Assembly (NCBI RefSeq): GCF_000421185.1
Contig: NZ_ATWJ01000011.1
Span: 186,001-250,000, forward strand
Length of the DNA stretch: 64,000 bases
Direction of reading: 5' to 3'
From: Ornithinimicrobium pekingense DSM 21552
GTDB lineage: Bacteria > Actinomycetota > Actinomycetes > Actinomycetales > Dermatophilaceae
Shown piece by piece: positions 19,834 through 27,611 of this stretch; the stretch's first letter is position 1, and each line of letters starts with the position of its first letter. The notes below the pieces were generated by a model. That model made no database searches. It was given only the letters and a program-made list of their open reading frames with translations, and was not told the DNA's origin. The position numbers and the translations under genes are program-made.

Positions 19834-21042
19834 ATGCTCCGCCGCCTCCTGCCCGCCGGTGCCCCGGGACGGCGGCGCGACGACGACGCCCTCGTGGACG
19901 TCCTGCTCGCCGCGCTGCTCGGTGCCCTGGGTCTCGTCTCGCTCCTGGGCGACGGACCCGGCGACCGTCCTCCGGACCTCCTGGGGGCGGCGCTGGTCGT
20001 CGCCGGGGCGGGCAGCCTGCTGCTGGCCCACCGCCGTCCGCTGCCCGTGCTCGGCGCCGCGCTGGGGACCAGCCTGGCGCTGGACCAGCTCGGCTACGCC
20101 CAGAGCGGGCTGGGGCTGACGGTGCTCTGGGCGCTGTATGTCGTGGCGCTGCGGCTGCCGCGTCGCACCAGCGTGCCGGCGACCCTGGTCACGCTGCTGC
20201 TGGTCAACGCCAGCCTGCTGACGGCCGGCGTCGGGCAGGGGGCGGAGGCTGGGGCTCGTGCCGTGACCACGCCGGCCGACCAGGTCACCACCACCGTCGT
20301 CCTGGGGGCGGGCTGGGTGCTGGGCCGGGCGGTCCACGCGCGCCGGTCCCGGCGCACCGCGGAGGAGCGTGCGGCGCTGGCCGAGGAACGGACCCTGGTC
20401 GCGCGGGAGATGCAGGACCTGGTCGCCCACGAGCTCGCCGGGCTGAGCGTGCAGGTGACGGCGGCGCGACGGATGGCCGGCCGGGACTGCGCAGCGACCG
20501 AGGAGCTGCTGGCCGGGGCCGAGGCGAGCGCCCGGGCCGCGGTCGCGGAGGCGCGGCGCATCCTGCTGCTGCTGACCCCGGACGACGCGGGGACGTGCGG
20601 CACGCCAGGGGCTCCCGGTGCACCCTGCACGGACCGGCGCCCGCTGCCCGGGATCGACGACCTGGCCGAGCTGGCCCAGGAGCACTGCACCCGCGGCCTG
20701 CCGGTGACGCTGCACGCCCAGCGCTCGGAGGCTGTCGCCCCCGGACCCGGACTGCTCGCCTACCGCGTCGCCGAGCTGGCGCTCGAGGACGCGTGGCGGT
20801 CGGGCGCCGGCCGGGCCGAGGTCGCGGTCCAGGCCGGTGCACAGGGCCTCCGTGTCGCCGTGCGGCACGAGCGGATGGCCGGCAGCACCCTCGGCACCGT
20901 CGCGCCCGACACCTCCTCGGGAGTGTCCGGCCTGGTGCGTCGCGCCCGGCTCTACGGTGGGACAGTGGACCGCACGGTCGACACGTCCGGAGGGTCGGTC
21001 GTGCTGGAGATCCCCGGGGCGGGGACGAGGAGGACGTCATGA
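19834..21042 (+). CDS. membrane histidine-kinase-like protein, probably a pseudokinase
   Basis: A 402-aa protein with four or five N-terminal membrane helices (~20-170) and a HisKA_3-like region. Where active relatives have H-D, this protein has REMQDLVAHELAG, so the phospho-acceptor His is Gln (~194). The N box reads ELALEDAWRSGAG, without Asn. The D-x-G motif is missing (VRHERMAGSTLG). Catalysis is therefore unlikely. The ATG at 19834 begins where the leaderless -10 spacing fits. It overlaps the regulator gene by 4 nt, so it is made in fixed ratio with it and may act as a sensor scaffold, phosphatase or inhibitor. Confidence 0.85.
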   Translation: MLRRLLPAGAPGRRRDDDALVDVLLAALLGALGLVSLLGDGPGDRPPDLLGAALVVAGAGSLLLAHRRPLPVLGAALGTSLALDQLGYAQSGLGLTVLWALYVVALRLPRRTSVPATLVTLLLVNASLLTAGVGQGAEAGARAVTTPADQVTTTVVLGAGWVLGRAVHARRSRRTAEERAALAEERTLVAREMQDLVAHELAGLSVQVTAARRMAGRDCAATEELLAGAEASARAAVAEARRILLLLTPDDAGTCGTPGAPGAPCTDRRPLPGIDDLAELAQEHCTRGLPVTLHAQRSEAVAPGPGLLAYRVAELALEDAWRSGAGRAEVAVQAGAQGLRVAVRHERMAGSTLGTVAPDTSSGVSGLVRRARLYGGTVDRTVDTSGGSVVLEIPGAGTRRTS

Positions 21043-21704
21043 GCATCCGCGTGCTGCTGGTCGACGACCAGCCGATGCTGCGCACCGGGTTCCGGTACAT
21101 CATCGACGCCGAGCCCGACCTCGAGGTGGTCGGCGAGGCCGCCGACGGCGAGGTCGCCCTGACGCAGGCCCGGGCCCTGTCCCCGGACGTCGTCCTCATG
21201 GACATCCGCATGCCCCGGCTCGACGGTGTGGCCGCCACGCGCGCGCTGACCGCGACGCCGGAGGCGCCCAGGGTCATCATCCTGACCACCTACGACACCG
21301 ACGAGTATGTCGTCGAGGCGCTCCGGGCCGGCGCCTCCGGCTTCCTGCTCAAGGACGCGCCGGCCGAGGAGCTGGTCTCGGCCGTGCGGGTCGTGCACCG
21401 GGGCGACGCCGTCGTCGCCCCCAACGTCACGCGACGGCTGCTCGGGCGCTTCGCCCGGCTGCCGGTCGACGACGGCCCGCGCCCGGCACAGGTCGACGTG
21501 CTCACCGACCGGGAGCACGAGGTCTTCCTGCTCATGGCGCGCGGCCTCTCCAACGCCGAGATCGCCGCCGACCTGGTGGTCAGCGAGACCACGGTCAAGA
21601 CCCACGTGAGCAACGTGCTCGCCAAGCTGCAGCTGCGCGACCGGGTCCAGGCCGTCGTCTTCGCCTACCAGTCCGGGCTGGTGTCCGGCGAGCCGACGGC
21701 CTGA
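21039..21704 (+). CDS. NarL/LuxR-family response regulator
   Basis: A 221-aa regulator with a complete receiver domain (VDDQPMLR, phospho-Asp in VVLMDIRMP near residue 54, Thr in ILTTYDTDE, Lys in LLKDAP) and a C-terminal LuxR HTH (LTDREHEVFLLMARGLSNAEIAADLVVSETTVKTHVSNVLAKL). Its ATG overlaps the pseudokinase stop (ATGA), with GAGGAGG upstream. The intact kinase at 18138-19706 is the likely phosphate donor. Likely targets are its own locus and the neighbouring ABC operon. Confidence 0.95.
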   Translation: MSIRVLLVDDQPMLRTGFRYIIDAEPDLEVVGEAADGEVALTQARALSPDVVLMDIRMPRLDGVAATRALTATPEAPRVIILTTYDTDEYVVEALRAGASGFLLKDAPAEELVSAVRVVHRGDAVVAPNVTRRLLGRFARLPVDDGPRPAQVDVLTDREHEVFLLMARGLSNAEIAADLVVSETTVKTHVSNVLAKLQLRDRVQAVVFAYQSGLVSGEPTA

Positions 21705-21711
21705 CCCGCCC

Positions 21712-22695
21712 TCAGCTCCCGTCCGCGACCGTGGCGCCGGTCTGCGTCGTGCGCAGCACCCACCCGGCCACCCGGTCGAGCACCTCGGGGTCGACGGGTC
21801 GGCGCACCAGCTTCTTGTAGCGGGCGAGCGAGGCCGGCTGCTCGTCCCGGCGCAGGATGTGCGTCAGGTCGGGCACCAGCACCGTCTCGACCTCGCCGGG
21901 CACCAGCTCGGCGATGCGCTGGAGGTCGGCCGGGTCGACCTGGAGGTCCTTGGCGCCGGTGATGGCCAGGACGGGGACGGTCGTCGCGCCGAGCTGCACC
22001 CGCGGGTCGGAGGCGAGCAGCTCGCGGTGCCAGCGGGCGTTGAGGCGCGCACCGTCCATCCGCAGCACGTCCGCGGTGCTGGCCTCGATCTTCTCGACGT
22101 TGCGGGCCTGCCGCTCGACCACGTCGATGCGCAGCAGCCGCAGCAGCGCCCGGACCGGCCGGGGTAGCGAGCCCGCGACCTGCCGGGTCTGCCAGGCCAG
22201 CATCTCCTTGCCGGGGGTCCCGGTGGCCGACAGCAGCACCAGCCCGGCCACACCGGGGTCGGCACCGAGGTGGCCGGCCAGGATCGCGCCCTCGCTGTGA
22301 CCCACCACCACGATCCGAGCGGGGTCGACGCCCGGTTGCCCGGCCAGGAACCGCAGGGCAGCCCTCGCGTCCTCGACGTTGTCCAGCAGGCCGGTCGGCA
22401 GCCACTCCCCCTCCGAGGAGCCGGTGCCGCGCTTGTCGTAGCGCAGCGAGGCGACGCCGTGGTCGGCCAACGACTCGGCCAGGGCACGGCTGATGCCCAG
22501 CGGCATCCTCCGGTGGTCCCCGTCGCGGTCGATCGGGCCCGACCCCGGCAGGATCAGCGCCGCGGGACCGGCACCCCCGGCGGCGTCAACGCTGTCGCCT
22601 GCGGTCGGGTCGGCGGGCCTCAGCACGGTGCCGGCGAGGGTGAGGCCGGCGGAGGGGAAGGTGACGTCGGCTGCGAGACGGCCAGCACCTGGCAT
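21712..22695 (-). CDS. alpha/beta hydrolase
   Basis: A 327-aa alpha/beta hydrolase of the BAAT/acyl-hydrolase or dienelactone-like type: oxyanion region LILPGSGPIDRDGDHR, nucleophile elbow GHSEGA, acid and His in VPVLAITGAKDLQVDP and VPDLTHILRR. The ATG at 22695 has GAGGAG 6 nt upstream; longer in-frame starts would overlap the operators. Divergent from the HTH regulator with two palindromes between, so the regulator probably controls it. Substrate unknown. Confidence 0.88.
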   Translation of the reverse strand: MPGAGRLAADVTFPSAGLTLAGTVLRPADPTAGDSVDAAGGAGPAALILPGSGPIDRDGDHRRMPLGISRALAESLADHGVASLRYDKRGTGSSEGEWLPTGLLDNVEDARAALRFLAGQPGVDPARIVVVGHSEGAILAGHLGADPGVAGLVLLSATGTPGKEMLAWQTRQVAGSLPRPVRALLRLLRIDVVERQARNVEKIEASTADVLRMDGARLNARWHRELLASDPRVQLGATTVPVLAITGAKDLQVDPADLQRIAELVPGEVETVLVPDLTHILRRDEQPASLARYKKLVRRPVDPEVLDRVAGWVLRTTQTGATVADGS

Positions 22696-22739
22696 GGGAG
22701 CTCCTCGTGGTCCAAAGACACCGGGCGGGCGCCCGATCG

Positions 22740-22755
22740 TTCTCATGTATGAGAA
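22740..22755. promoter_or_regulatory. operator 1 between hydrolase and HTH regulator
   Basis: TTCTCATGTATGAGAA, 7-bp perfect arms around GT. It is AT-rich against the background and lies in the divergent promoter. Confidence 0.7.
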
Positions 22756-22756
22756 T

Positions 22757-22774
22757 GTTATCAGCGATGATAAC
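22757..22774. promoter_or_regulatory. operator 2 between hydrolase and HTH regulator
   Basis: GTTATCAGCGATGATAAC, 7-bp perfect arms around GCGA, one base from operator 1 and 9 bp before the regulator start. Autoregulation is likely. Confidence 0.7.
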
Positions 22775-22783
22775 GTCCTGTCG

Positions 22784-23332
22784 ATGGCCAGGCCCACCTC
22801 TCCCGCCGACCTGCTGCTGCACCCCGTGCGGCTGCGGGTGCTGCACGCCCTGCTCGGCGGCGAGGAGCTGACGACCGCCGACCTCGCCACCCGGCTGCCT
22901 GACGTGCCAACCGCCTCGCTCTACCGCCACGTCGCCCGGCTCGTCGACGCCGGGGTGCTGACGGTCGTGAGCGAGCGAGCCGTGCGCGGGACCACGGAGC
23001 GCACCTATGCCGTGGACCTCGCCGCCACCCACCTCGGCCCGGACGCCCTGGCCACCATGTCGCGCGAGGACCACCGGCGCGCGTTCACGGCCTTCACGGC
23101 CGGGCTGCTGGGGCAGTTCGAGCGCTACCTGGAGCGCGAGGAGGTCGACCTGGCACGGGACCGGGTGGGCTACCGGGAGGCCGCGCTCTGGCTCACCGAC
23201 GAGGAGCTCGACGAGCTGCTCGGCGAGCTGCGCGACACCGTGGCCGAGCGCACCGCGCACCGGCCCGGCCCCGGCCGCGTCCGCCGCACCCTCGCCACGG
23301 TCGTGCTCCCCGACGACGTCCCGGGGACGTGA
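22784..23332 (+). CDS. ArsR-like winged-helix transcriptional regulator
   Basis: A 182-aa regulator with an N-terminal winged helix (LLLHPVRLRVLHALLGGEELTTADLATRLPDVPTASLYRHVARLVDAGVLTVVSE) of the ArsR/HTH_20 group, followed by a helical domain (~90-160) that may bind a ligand or dimerise. The ATG at 22784 is chosen because an in-frame upstream ATG lies inside the operators. It probably represses itself and the divergent hydrolase. Confidence 0.85.
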   Translation: MARPTSPADLLLHPVRLRVLHALLGGEELTTADLATRLPDVPTASLYRHVARLVDAGVLTVVSERAVRGTTERTYAVDLAATHLGPDALATMSREDHRRAFTAFTAGLLGQFERYLEREEVDLARDRVGYREAALWLTDEELDELLGELRDTVAERTAHRPGPGRVRRTLATVVLPDDVPGT

Positions 23333-23335
23333 AGA

Positions 23336-23421
23336 ACCCCTCGCGCACCTGGAAGAGCTCACCTGCCCTTGCTGCATTCCTGCCCTGGGGGAGTTCAGTG
23401 AGGTACCACCGCACGAGGGGT
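23336..23421 (-). ncRNA. ffs: bacterial signal recognition particle RNA (4.5S)
   Basis: The minus strand contains the SRP core with AGGGCAGGAATGCAGCAAGG (GGAA tetraloop flanked by the asymmetric loop) and the returning strand GGGCAGGTGAGCTC. Terminal arms ACCCCTCG...GCG and CGCGAGGGGT close the hairpin. Ends are approximate by about 10 nt. It forms the SRP with Ffh. Confidence 0.88.
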
Positions 23422-23480
23422 CCGCTGACAGTGTAGGTGGTCCTCCTGGCGGCGCCAAAGCCGCCGTCCACCCCGGCACG

Positions 23481-23515
23481 ACGAAGGCCCCCGCTGCAGC
23501 AGCGGGGGCCTTCGT
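23481..23515. terminator. 17-bp hairpin after tRNA-Ser(GGA)
   Basis: Arms 23481-23497 (ACGAAGGCCCCCGCTGC) and 23499-23515 pair perfectly. It starts 3 nt past the tRNA CCA on the minus strand and separates the tRNA from the SRP RNA gene. Confidence 0.8.
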
Positions 23516-23520
23516 GGTGG

Positions 23521-23605
23521 CGGAGGATGGGGGATTTGAACCCCCGAGGGTTTTATCCCAACACGATTTCCAATCGTGCGCACTAGGCCACTATGCGAAT
23601 CCTCC
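23521..23605 (-). tRNA. tRNA-Ser(GGA)
   Basis: An 85-nt class II tRNA: acceptor GGAGGAT/ATCCTCC, anticodon loop TTGGAAA with anticodon GGA, long variable arm, T arm GGGGGTTCAAATCCCCC. The 3' CCA is encoded at 23518-23520. Reads UCC/UCU. Confidence 0.97.
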
Positions 23606-23665
23606 GCCGGGAAGGATACCCGAGGGCGGCACCGGAGCCGAAATCCGCGGCCGCCGCGACCGTGC

Positions 23666-25273
23666 TCAGCGACGGCGCCGGCGTCCGGTGCCGAACAGGG
23701 ACCGGGTGATCTCACGGCCGATGACGGTGCCGGCCGAGCGCAGCATCGACCGGAACGCCGTCGAGCCCACGACCCGCTCGACCAGGCTGTCGTCCTCGCG
23801 GGAGGAGCGCGACGAGCGGGAGGAACGCGAGGAGCCCGACGACCGACCCCTGTCGTCGTCCGTCGTCGCGGTCTCCTCGGCCGCACGATCCTCCTCGACC
23901 GCCTGCAGCCGGGCCGCGAGCAGCTCGTAGGCGGACTCGCGGTCCACGGCGGCGGAGTACTTCCCGGCCAGCGACGAGCCGGCCTGCAGCTCCTCGAGGA
24001 CCGCCTGCTCGGACGGGCCGATCTGCCCCTGCGGCGCGCGCAGCATCGTGCGGGCCACCGGCGTCGGCGCACCCTTCTCCGAGAGCACGGTCACGATCGC
24101 CTCGCCGGTGCGCAGCGAGGTCAGCACCTCGGCCAGGTCGTAGCCGCTCGTCGGGTAGGTCGACACCGTGGCCCGCAGCGCCTTGGCGTCGTTGGGCGTG
24201 TGGGCGCGCAGCGCGTGCTGCACCCGGTTGCCCAGCTGGGCCAGCACGCTGTCGGGCACGTCCGTCGGGGTCTGCGTCACGAAGAAGACGCCGACGCCCT
24301 TGGAGCGGATCAGCCGGACCGCCTGCTCGACGGAGTCGAGGAAGGCCTCGGAGGCGTCGTCGAAGAGCAGGTGCGCCTCGTCGAAGAAGAAGACGAGCCC
24401 GGGCTTGTCCGGGTTGCCGACCTCGGGCAGGTCCTGGAAGAGGTCGGCCAGCAGCCACATGAGGAAGGTCGAGAACAGCACGGGCTTGTCCTGCACGCCC
24501 GGCAGCTCCAGGCAGGAGATGACGCCCTTGCCCTCGGGGGTGGTCCGCATCAGGTCGGCGGTGTCGAACTCCGGCTCGCCGAAGAAGTCGTCCCCGCCCG
24601 CCGCCGACAGCGCCACGAGCTCGCGCAGGATGACGCCGGCGGTGGACTTCGCCAGCCCGCCGAGGTTCTTCAGGTCGCCCCTGCCCTCGTCGGAGACGAG
24701 GTGCTGGATGACCGCCTGCAGGTCCTTGAGGTCCAGCAGCGCCAGGCCCTGCTGGTCGGCCCAGTGGAAGACCAGACCCAGGCTGGACTCCTGCGTCTTG
24801 TTCAGGCGCAGCACCTTGGACAGCAGCGTCGGCCCGAAGTCGGTGACGGTGGCCCGCACCGGCGCGCCCACGCCGTGCCCGCCGAGGTTGAGCAGCTCGA
24901 CGGGGTATGCGGTGCCGGTCCACTCCTGGGCGAGCGACCCCATACGCTCCTCGATCCGGCCGCCCCCGGCGGCGGGCGTGGCCAGACCGGTCAGGTCGCC
25001 CTTGACGTCGGCGAGGAAGACGGGCACGCCGGCGTCGGAGAGCTGCTCGGCGAGCACCTGCAGGGTGACGGTCTTGCCGGTGCCGGTCGCGCCGGCGACG
25101 AGACCGTGGCGGTTCATCGAGCCCAGCGGCAGCCGGACGACCGCGTCGGGCACGACCGCCTCGCCGTCCTCCCCCACGGCGGCGCCCAGCACGATGCTGG
25201 GCTCGGTGAAGGCGTAGCCCTCACGGATCGACGCGACCATGTCACCGGTGCTGCTGCTCTCCACGCTGCTCAC
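23666..25273 (-). CDS. HerA-like (DUF853) ATPase/helicase
   Basis: A 535-aa ATPase of the HerA/DUF853 group: Walker A GATGTGKT (~residue 60), VFLADVKGDLTGLA, Walker B LVFFFDEAHLLFDD, arginine-finger region FFVTQTPTDVPDSVLAQLGNRVQHALRA. The C-terminus has an Arg/Ser repeat (SSGSSRSSRSSRSS) and ends GRRRRR, possibly for nucleic acid binding. The GTG at 25273 is preferred: TAGAGT sits 8 nt before it on the minus strand and longer frames would overlap the divergent gene. DNA or protein translocation is inferred from the family. Confidence 0.88.
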   Translation of the reverse strand: MSSVESSSTGDMVASIREGYAFTEPSIVLGAAVGEDGEAVVPDAVVRLPLGSMNRHGLVAGATGTGKTVTLQVLAEQLSDAGVPVFLADVKGDLTGLATPAAGGGRIEERMGSLAQEWTGTAYPVELLNLGGHGVGAPVRATVTDFGPTLLSKVLRLNKTQESSLGLVFHWADQQGLALLDLKDLQAVIQHLVSDEGRGDLKNLGGLAKSTAGVILRELVALSAAGGDDFFGEPEFDTADLMRTTPEGKGVISCLELPGVQDKPVLFSTFLMWLLADLFQDLPEVGNPDKPGLVFFFDEAHLLFDDASEAFLDSVEQAVRLIRSKGVGVFFVTQTPTDVPDSVLAQLGNRVQHALRAHTPNDAKALRATVSTYPTSGYDLAEVLTSLRTGEAIVTVLSEKGAPTPVARTMLRAPQGQIGPSEQAVLEELQAGSSLAGKYSAAVDRESAYELLAARLQAVEEDRAAEETATTDDDRGRSSGSSRSSRSSRSSREDDSLVERVVGSTAFRSMLRSAGTVIGREITRSLFGTGRRRRR

Positions 25274-25281
25274 ACCCGCAG

Positions 25282-25291
25282 ACTCTAGACT
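25282..25291. promoter_or_regulatory. overlapping divergent -10 boxes
   Basis: TAGACT (plus, 25286-25291) is 7 nt before the ATG at 25299 and TAGAGT (minus, 25282-25287) is 8 nt before the GTG at 25273. The two promoters share two base pairs and should compete. Confidence 0.5.
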
Positions 25292-25298
25292 GCGCCGC

Positions 25299-25610
25299 AT
25301 GATCTTCAAGGGTGTCGAGGACGCGCGCCCCTACCCTCCGCACGGCCTGGACGAGGCGCGCGACTGGGCGCACCTGCCGCCGCGCATGCTCCGGCTCGAC
25401 GAGCTGGTGACCACCCGCGCCGAGCTGGACCTGCGGGTGCTGCTCTCCCCCGACTCCACCTTCTACGGCGACATCTTCTGCCACGTCGTGAAGTGGCAGG
25501 ACACCCTCTACCTCGAGGACGGCCTGCACCGGGCCCTGCGCGCGGCGCTGCAGGGCCGGCCCGTCGTCCACGGGCGTGTCCTCGACCTCGACGCCCCCGG
25601 CGCTCGTTAG
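25299..25610 (+). CDS. small protein often named VapB-family antitoxin
   Basis: A 103-aa protein, MIFKGVEDARPYPPHG through DSTFYGDIFCHVVKWQDTLYLEDGLHRALRAAL. It belongs to a widespread actinobacterial family that databases often label VapB-like antitoxin. No PIN-domain toxin or other toxin is next to it, and the next gene encodes a LytR_C protein, a pairing I have seen repeatedly in actinobacteria. The antitoxin label should be treated as nominal. Leaderless start. Confidence 0.8.
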   Translation: MIFKGVEDARPYPPHGLDEARDWAHLPPRMLRLDELVTTRAELDLRVLLSPDSTFYGDIFCHVVKWQDTLYLEDGLHRALRAALQGRPVVHGRVLDLDAPGAR

Positions 25611-25636
25611 CCTCGGACGCCGGAGAGGAGCTGCTC

Positions 25637-26170
25637 GTGGGATATGTGCGCACGGCCGGGATGTCGACGGCCGCCCGTCGGGCGCGCCGGCGTGCCGCGA
25701 TGGTCATCGTCGCGGTGCTGCTGGGCCTGCTCCTCGTCTTCGGCGTCGCCCTGGCCTACATGCAGGGGTGGGTCACGCTTCCCGGGGGCGGGGGCACCTC
25801 CGACGAGGCGTCCGTGACGTCCTCGGCCCCGGTGGCGAGCGTCACCCCCAGCGAGGTCAGCGTCAACGTCTACAACGCCGGCGGGATCGCGGGGGCGGCG
25901 GGCCGGGCCGGGGAGGCGCTGCGCGAGCGCGGTTTCGCCGTCGCGACCGTGGCCAACGACCCCGAGGGCGCCGACGTCCCGGGCGTCGCCGTGGTGCGCC
26001 ACGGCGCCACGGGCATCGAGGAGGCCACGCTCCTGCGCGACTCCCTGCCCGACGGGGTGGAGCTGCTGGAGGACGCACGCTCCTCCTCCAGCGTCGACCT
26101 CGTCCTGGGCGAGCAGTGGCAGGACCTGCCCGCCGCCGGCGACGCCGCCGCCACCACCGAGGAGAGCTGA
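25637..26170 (+). CDS. LytR_C-domain membrane protein
   Basis: A 177-aa protein with a short basic cytoplasmic N-terminus (MSTAARRARRRA), a membrane helix (VIVAVLLGLLLVFGVALAYM, ~30-50), a Ser/Thr/Val linker and a LytR_C domain (VSVNVYNAGGIAGAAGRAGEALRERGFAVATVAND...VAVVRHG). The domain occurs at the C-terminus of cell-wall ligases of the LCP family but here stands alone. GTG start with GGAGAGGAG 7 nt upstream. Confidence 0.88.
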   Translation: MGYVRTAGMSTAARRARRRAAMVIVAVLLGLLLVFGVALAYMQGWVTLPGGGGTSDEASVTSSAPVASVTPSEVSVNVYNAGGIAGAAGRAGEALRERGFAVATVANDPEGADVPGVAVVRHGATGIEEATLLRDSLPDGVELLEDARSSSSVDLVLGEQWQDLPAAGDAAATTEES

Positions 26171-26175
26171 CAGCC

Positions 26176-26649
26176 ATGTCGCACGAGGTCACGCTGAGCC
26201 GTCGCGTCGCCGCCCCGCCGGAGGCCGTGTGGGAGGTCCTGACCGACCTCGGCCAGGCCGCGCGCCGGCTCTCGCAGGTCACCGACCTGCACGTGATGAC
26301 CGACGGGCCGTACGCCGTCGGCACCCGGTGGCGCGAGACGCGGCGGATGATGGGCTCCTCGGACACCCAGGAGATGGTGGTCGTCGAGAACGACCCGCTG
26401 CGCCGCACGGTGCTCGAGGCCGTCGACGCCAGCACGACCTACCGGACGGTCTTCCTGCTGGAGTCCCTCGACGCGTCGGCCGCCACGCTGGTCACCGTGA
26501 CCTTCGGCGCCGAGGTCACCGACCCCAGCCGCCTGCAGCGGCTCGCGCTGAAGGTGATGGGCCCGCTGGGGCTCAAGCTCACCGAGAAGTCGCTGCGCAC
26601 CGAGCTGGACGACATCGCCACCGCCGCGGAGCAGCTGCACCGCGGCTGA
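26176..26649 (+). CDS. SRPBCC-family protein
   Basis: A 157-aa START-like protein: SRRVAAPPEAVWEVLTDLGQAARRLSQVTDLHVMTDGPYAVGTRWRET at the N-terminus and a long C-terminal helix (LGLKLTEKSLRTELDDIATAAEQL). These proteins bind hydrophobic ligands in a deep pocket; the ligand is unknown. It starts 5 nt after the LytR_C gene, so the two share an operon. Confidence 0.88.
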   Translation: MSHEVTLSRRVAAPPEAVWEVLTDLGQAARRLSQVTDLHVMTDGPYAVGTRWRETRRMMGSSDTQEMVVVENDPLRRTVLEAVDASTTYRTVFLLESLDASAATLVTVTFGAEVTDPSRLQRLALKVMGPLGLKLTEKSLRTELDDIATAAEQLHRG

Positions 26650-26657
26650 CCGGGGCC

Positions 26658-26948
26658 CTACCCCTTCGCCCCGCCGCGCAGCCGGCGGACCTCCTCCCCC
26701 AGGCGCAGGTTGTCCTCCTGCAGCTGCAGGATCATCGCGATCCCGGTCAGGTTGACGCCCGCCTCGAGCAGCTCGGCGATCGTGCGCAGACGCTCGAGGT
26801 CGTTGACGCTGTAGCGGCGGGTCCCGCCCGGTGTGCGGTCCGGCTCGAGCAGGCCGTGCGACTCGTAGAGGCGCAGCGACGGCACCGCCATCCCGACCAG
26901 CTCGGCGGCCACGGAGATCCCGTAGACCCCCCGGTCGTCGTCGTGCAC
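26658..26948 (-). CDS. MerR-family regulator (HspR-like)
   Basis: A 96-aa MerR regulator: [52 protein letters not shown] followed by the dimerisation helix [20 protein letters not shown]. It has no C-terminal effector domain, as in HspR. GTG start with AGGAGG 5 nt upstream. Divergent from the Hsp20 gene, whose promoter has a palindrome, so it probably represses Hsp20 and itself. The classical HAIR box (CTTGAGT-N7-ACTCAAG) is absent. Confidence 0.88.
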   Translation of the reverse strand: MHDDDRGVYGISVAAELVGMAVPSLRLYESHGLLEPDRTPGGTRRYSVNDLERLRTIAELLEAGVNLTGIAMILQLQEDNLRLGEEVRRLRGGAKG

Positions 26949-27012
26949 GGCCACCTCCTGCGTCGCTGCCCGCGCACCGCTCCTCCGGGTCGCGCGGGTC
27001 CTCCTCGAGGGG

Positions 27013-27041
27013 TTGCATCCTACCCGAGGCCGTGCTATGAA
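27013..27041 (+). promoter_or_regulatory. Hsp20 promoter
   Basis: TTGCAT (27013-27018), 17-bp spacer, TATGAA (27036-27041): a sigma-70-type promoter whose -10 box abuts the operator at 27041. Confidence 0.6.
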
Positions 27042-27064
27042 ATCTGTAGCGGCTGCTACAGATT
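27041..27064. promoter_or_regulatory. 24-bp operator in the Hsp20 promoter
   Basis: AATCTGTAGC (27041-27050), GGCT loop, GCTACAGATT (27055-27064): 10-bp perfect arms starting at the last base of the -10 box, a classic repressor position. Probably bound by the divergent MerR protein. Confidence 0.75.
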
Positions 27065-27114
27065 GTGGCAGTGAGACGACACAGTTCACCGACGAGATGT
27101 GGAAGGAGATCGTC

Positions 27115-27588
27115 ATGGTCTCGATGCTCATGCGCAGCGACCCGTTCCGTGAGCTCGACCGGCTGTCCCAGCAGATGTTCGGTGCCGCCAACGGCACGCC
27201 GGCGCGCCCCACGGTCATGCCGATGGACGCCTGGCGCGAGGGCGACACGTTCGTGATCGAGTTCGACCTGCCGGGGGTGCACCCGGAGTCGATCGACCTG
27301 GACGTGGAGCGCAACGTGGTCACGGTCAGGGCCGAGCGGCCCGTGCAGGACGACCGCGAGATGCTGGCCTCCGAGCGCACCCGCGGCGTCTTCAGCCGGC
27401 AGCTGGTGCTGGGTGACAACCTCGACACCGAGCGGATCCAGGCCGCCTACGACTCGGGTGTGCTCACCCTGCGCATCCCGGTCGCCGAGCAGGCCAAGCC
27501 GCGCAAGATCACCGTCTCGCACGGCGGGTCCTCGGGCCGGCAGGAGATCTCCGGCGGCTCGGCCGAGCGGCAGGCGATCAACGCCTGA
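27115..27588 (+). CDS. Hsp20/alpha-crystallin small heat shock protein
   Basis: A 157-aa ATP-independent chaperone that holds unfolding proteins. N-terminal [20 protein letters not shown], alpha-crystallin domain ([40 protein letters not shown] to [23 protein letters not shown]) and a short tail. The ATG at 27115 has AAGGAGAT 5 nt upstream. Transcript leader from 27048 or so is about 67 nt and begins inside the operator. Confidence 0.95.
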   Translation: MVSMLMRSDPFRELDRLSQQMFGAANGTPARPTVMPMDAWREGDTFVIEFDLPGVHPESIDLDVERNVVTVRAERPVQDDREMLASERTRGVFSRQLVLGDNLDTERIQAAYDSGVLTLRIPVAEQAKPRKITVSHGGSSGRQEISGGSAERQAINA

Positions 27589-27611
27589 GGCGCGGGAGCA
27601 GGTGGTCCGAC

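Noticed and set aside
25299-25610. Toxin-antitoxin system
   Set aside because: No toxin gene adjacent on either strand; the antitoxin name is only a database label.
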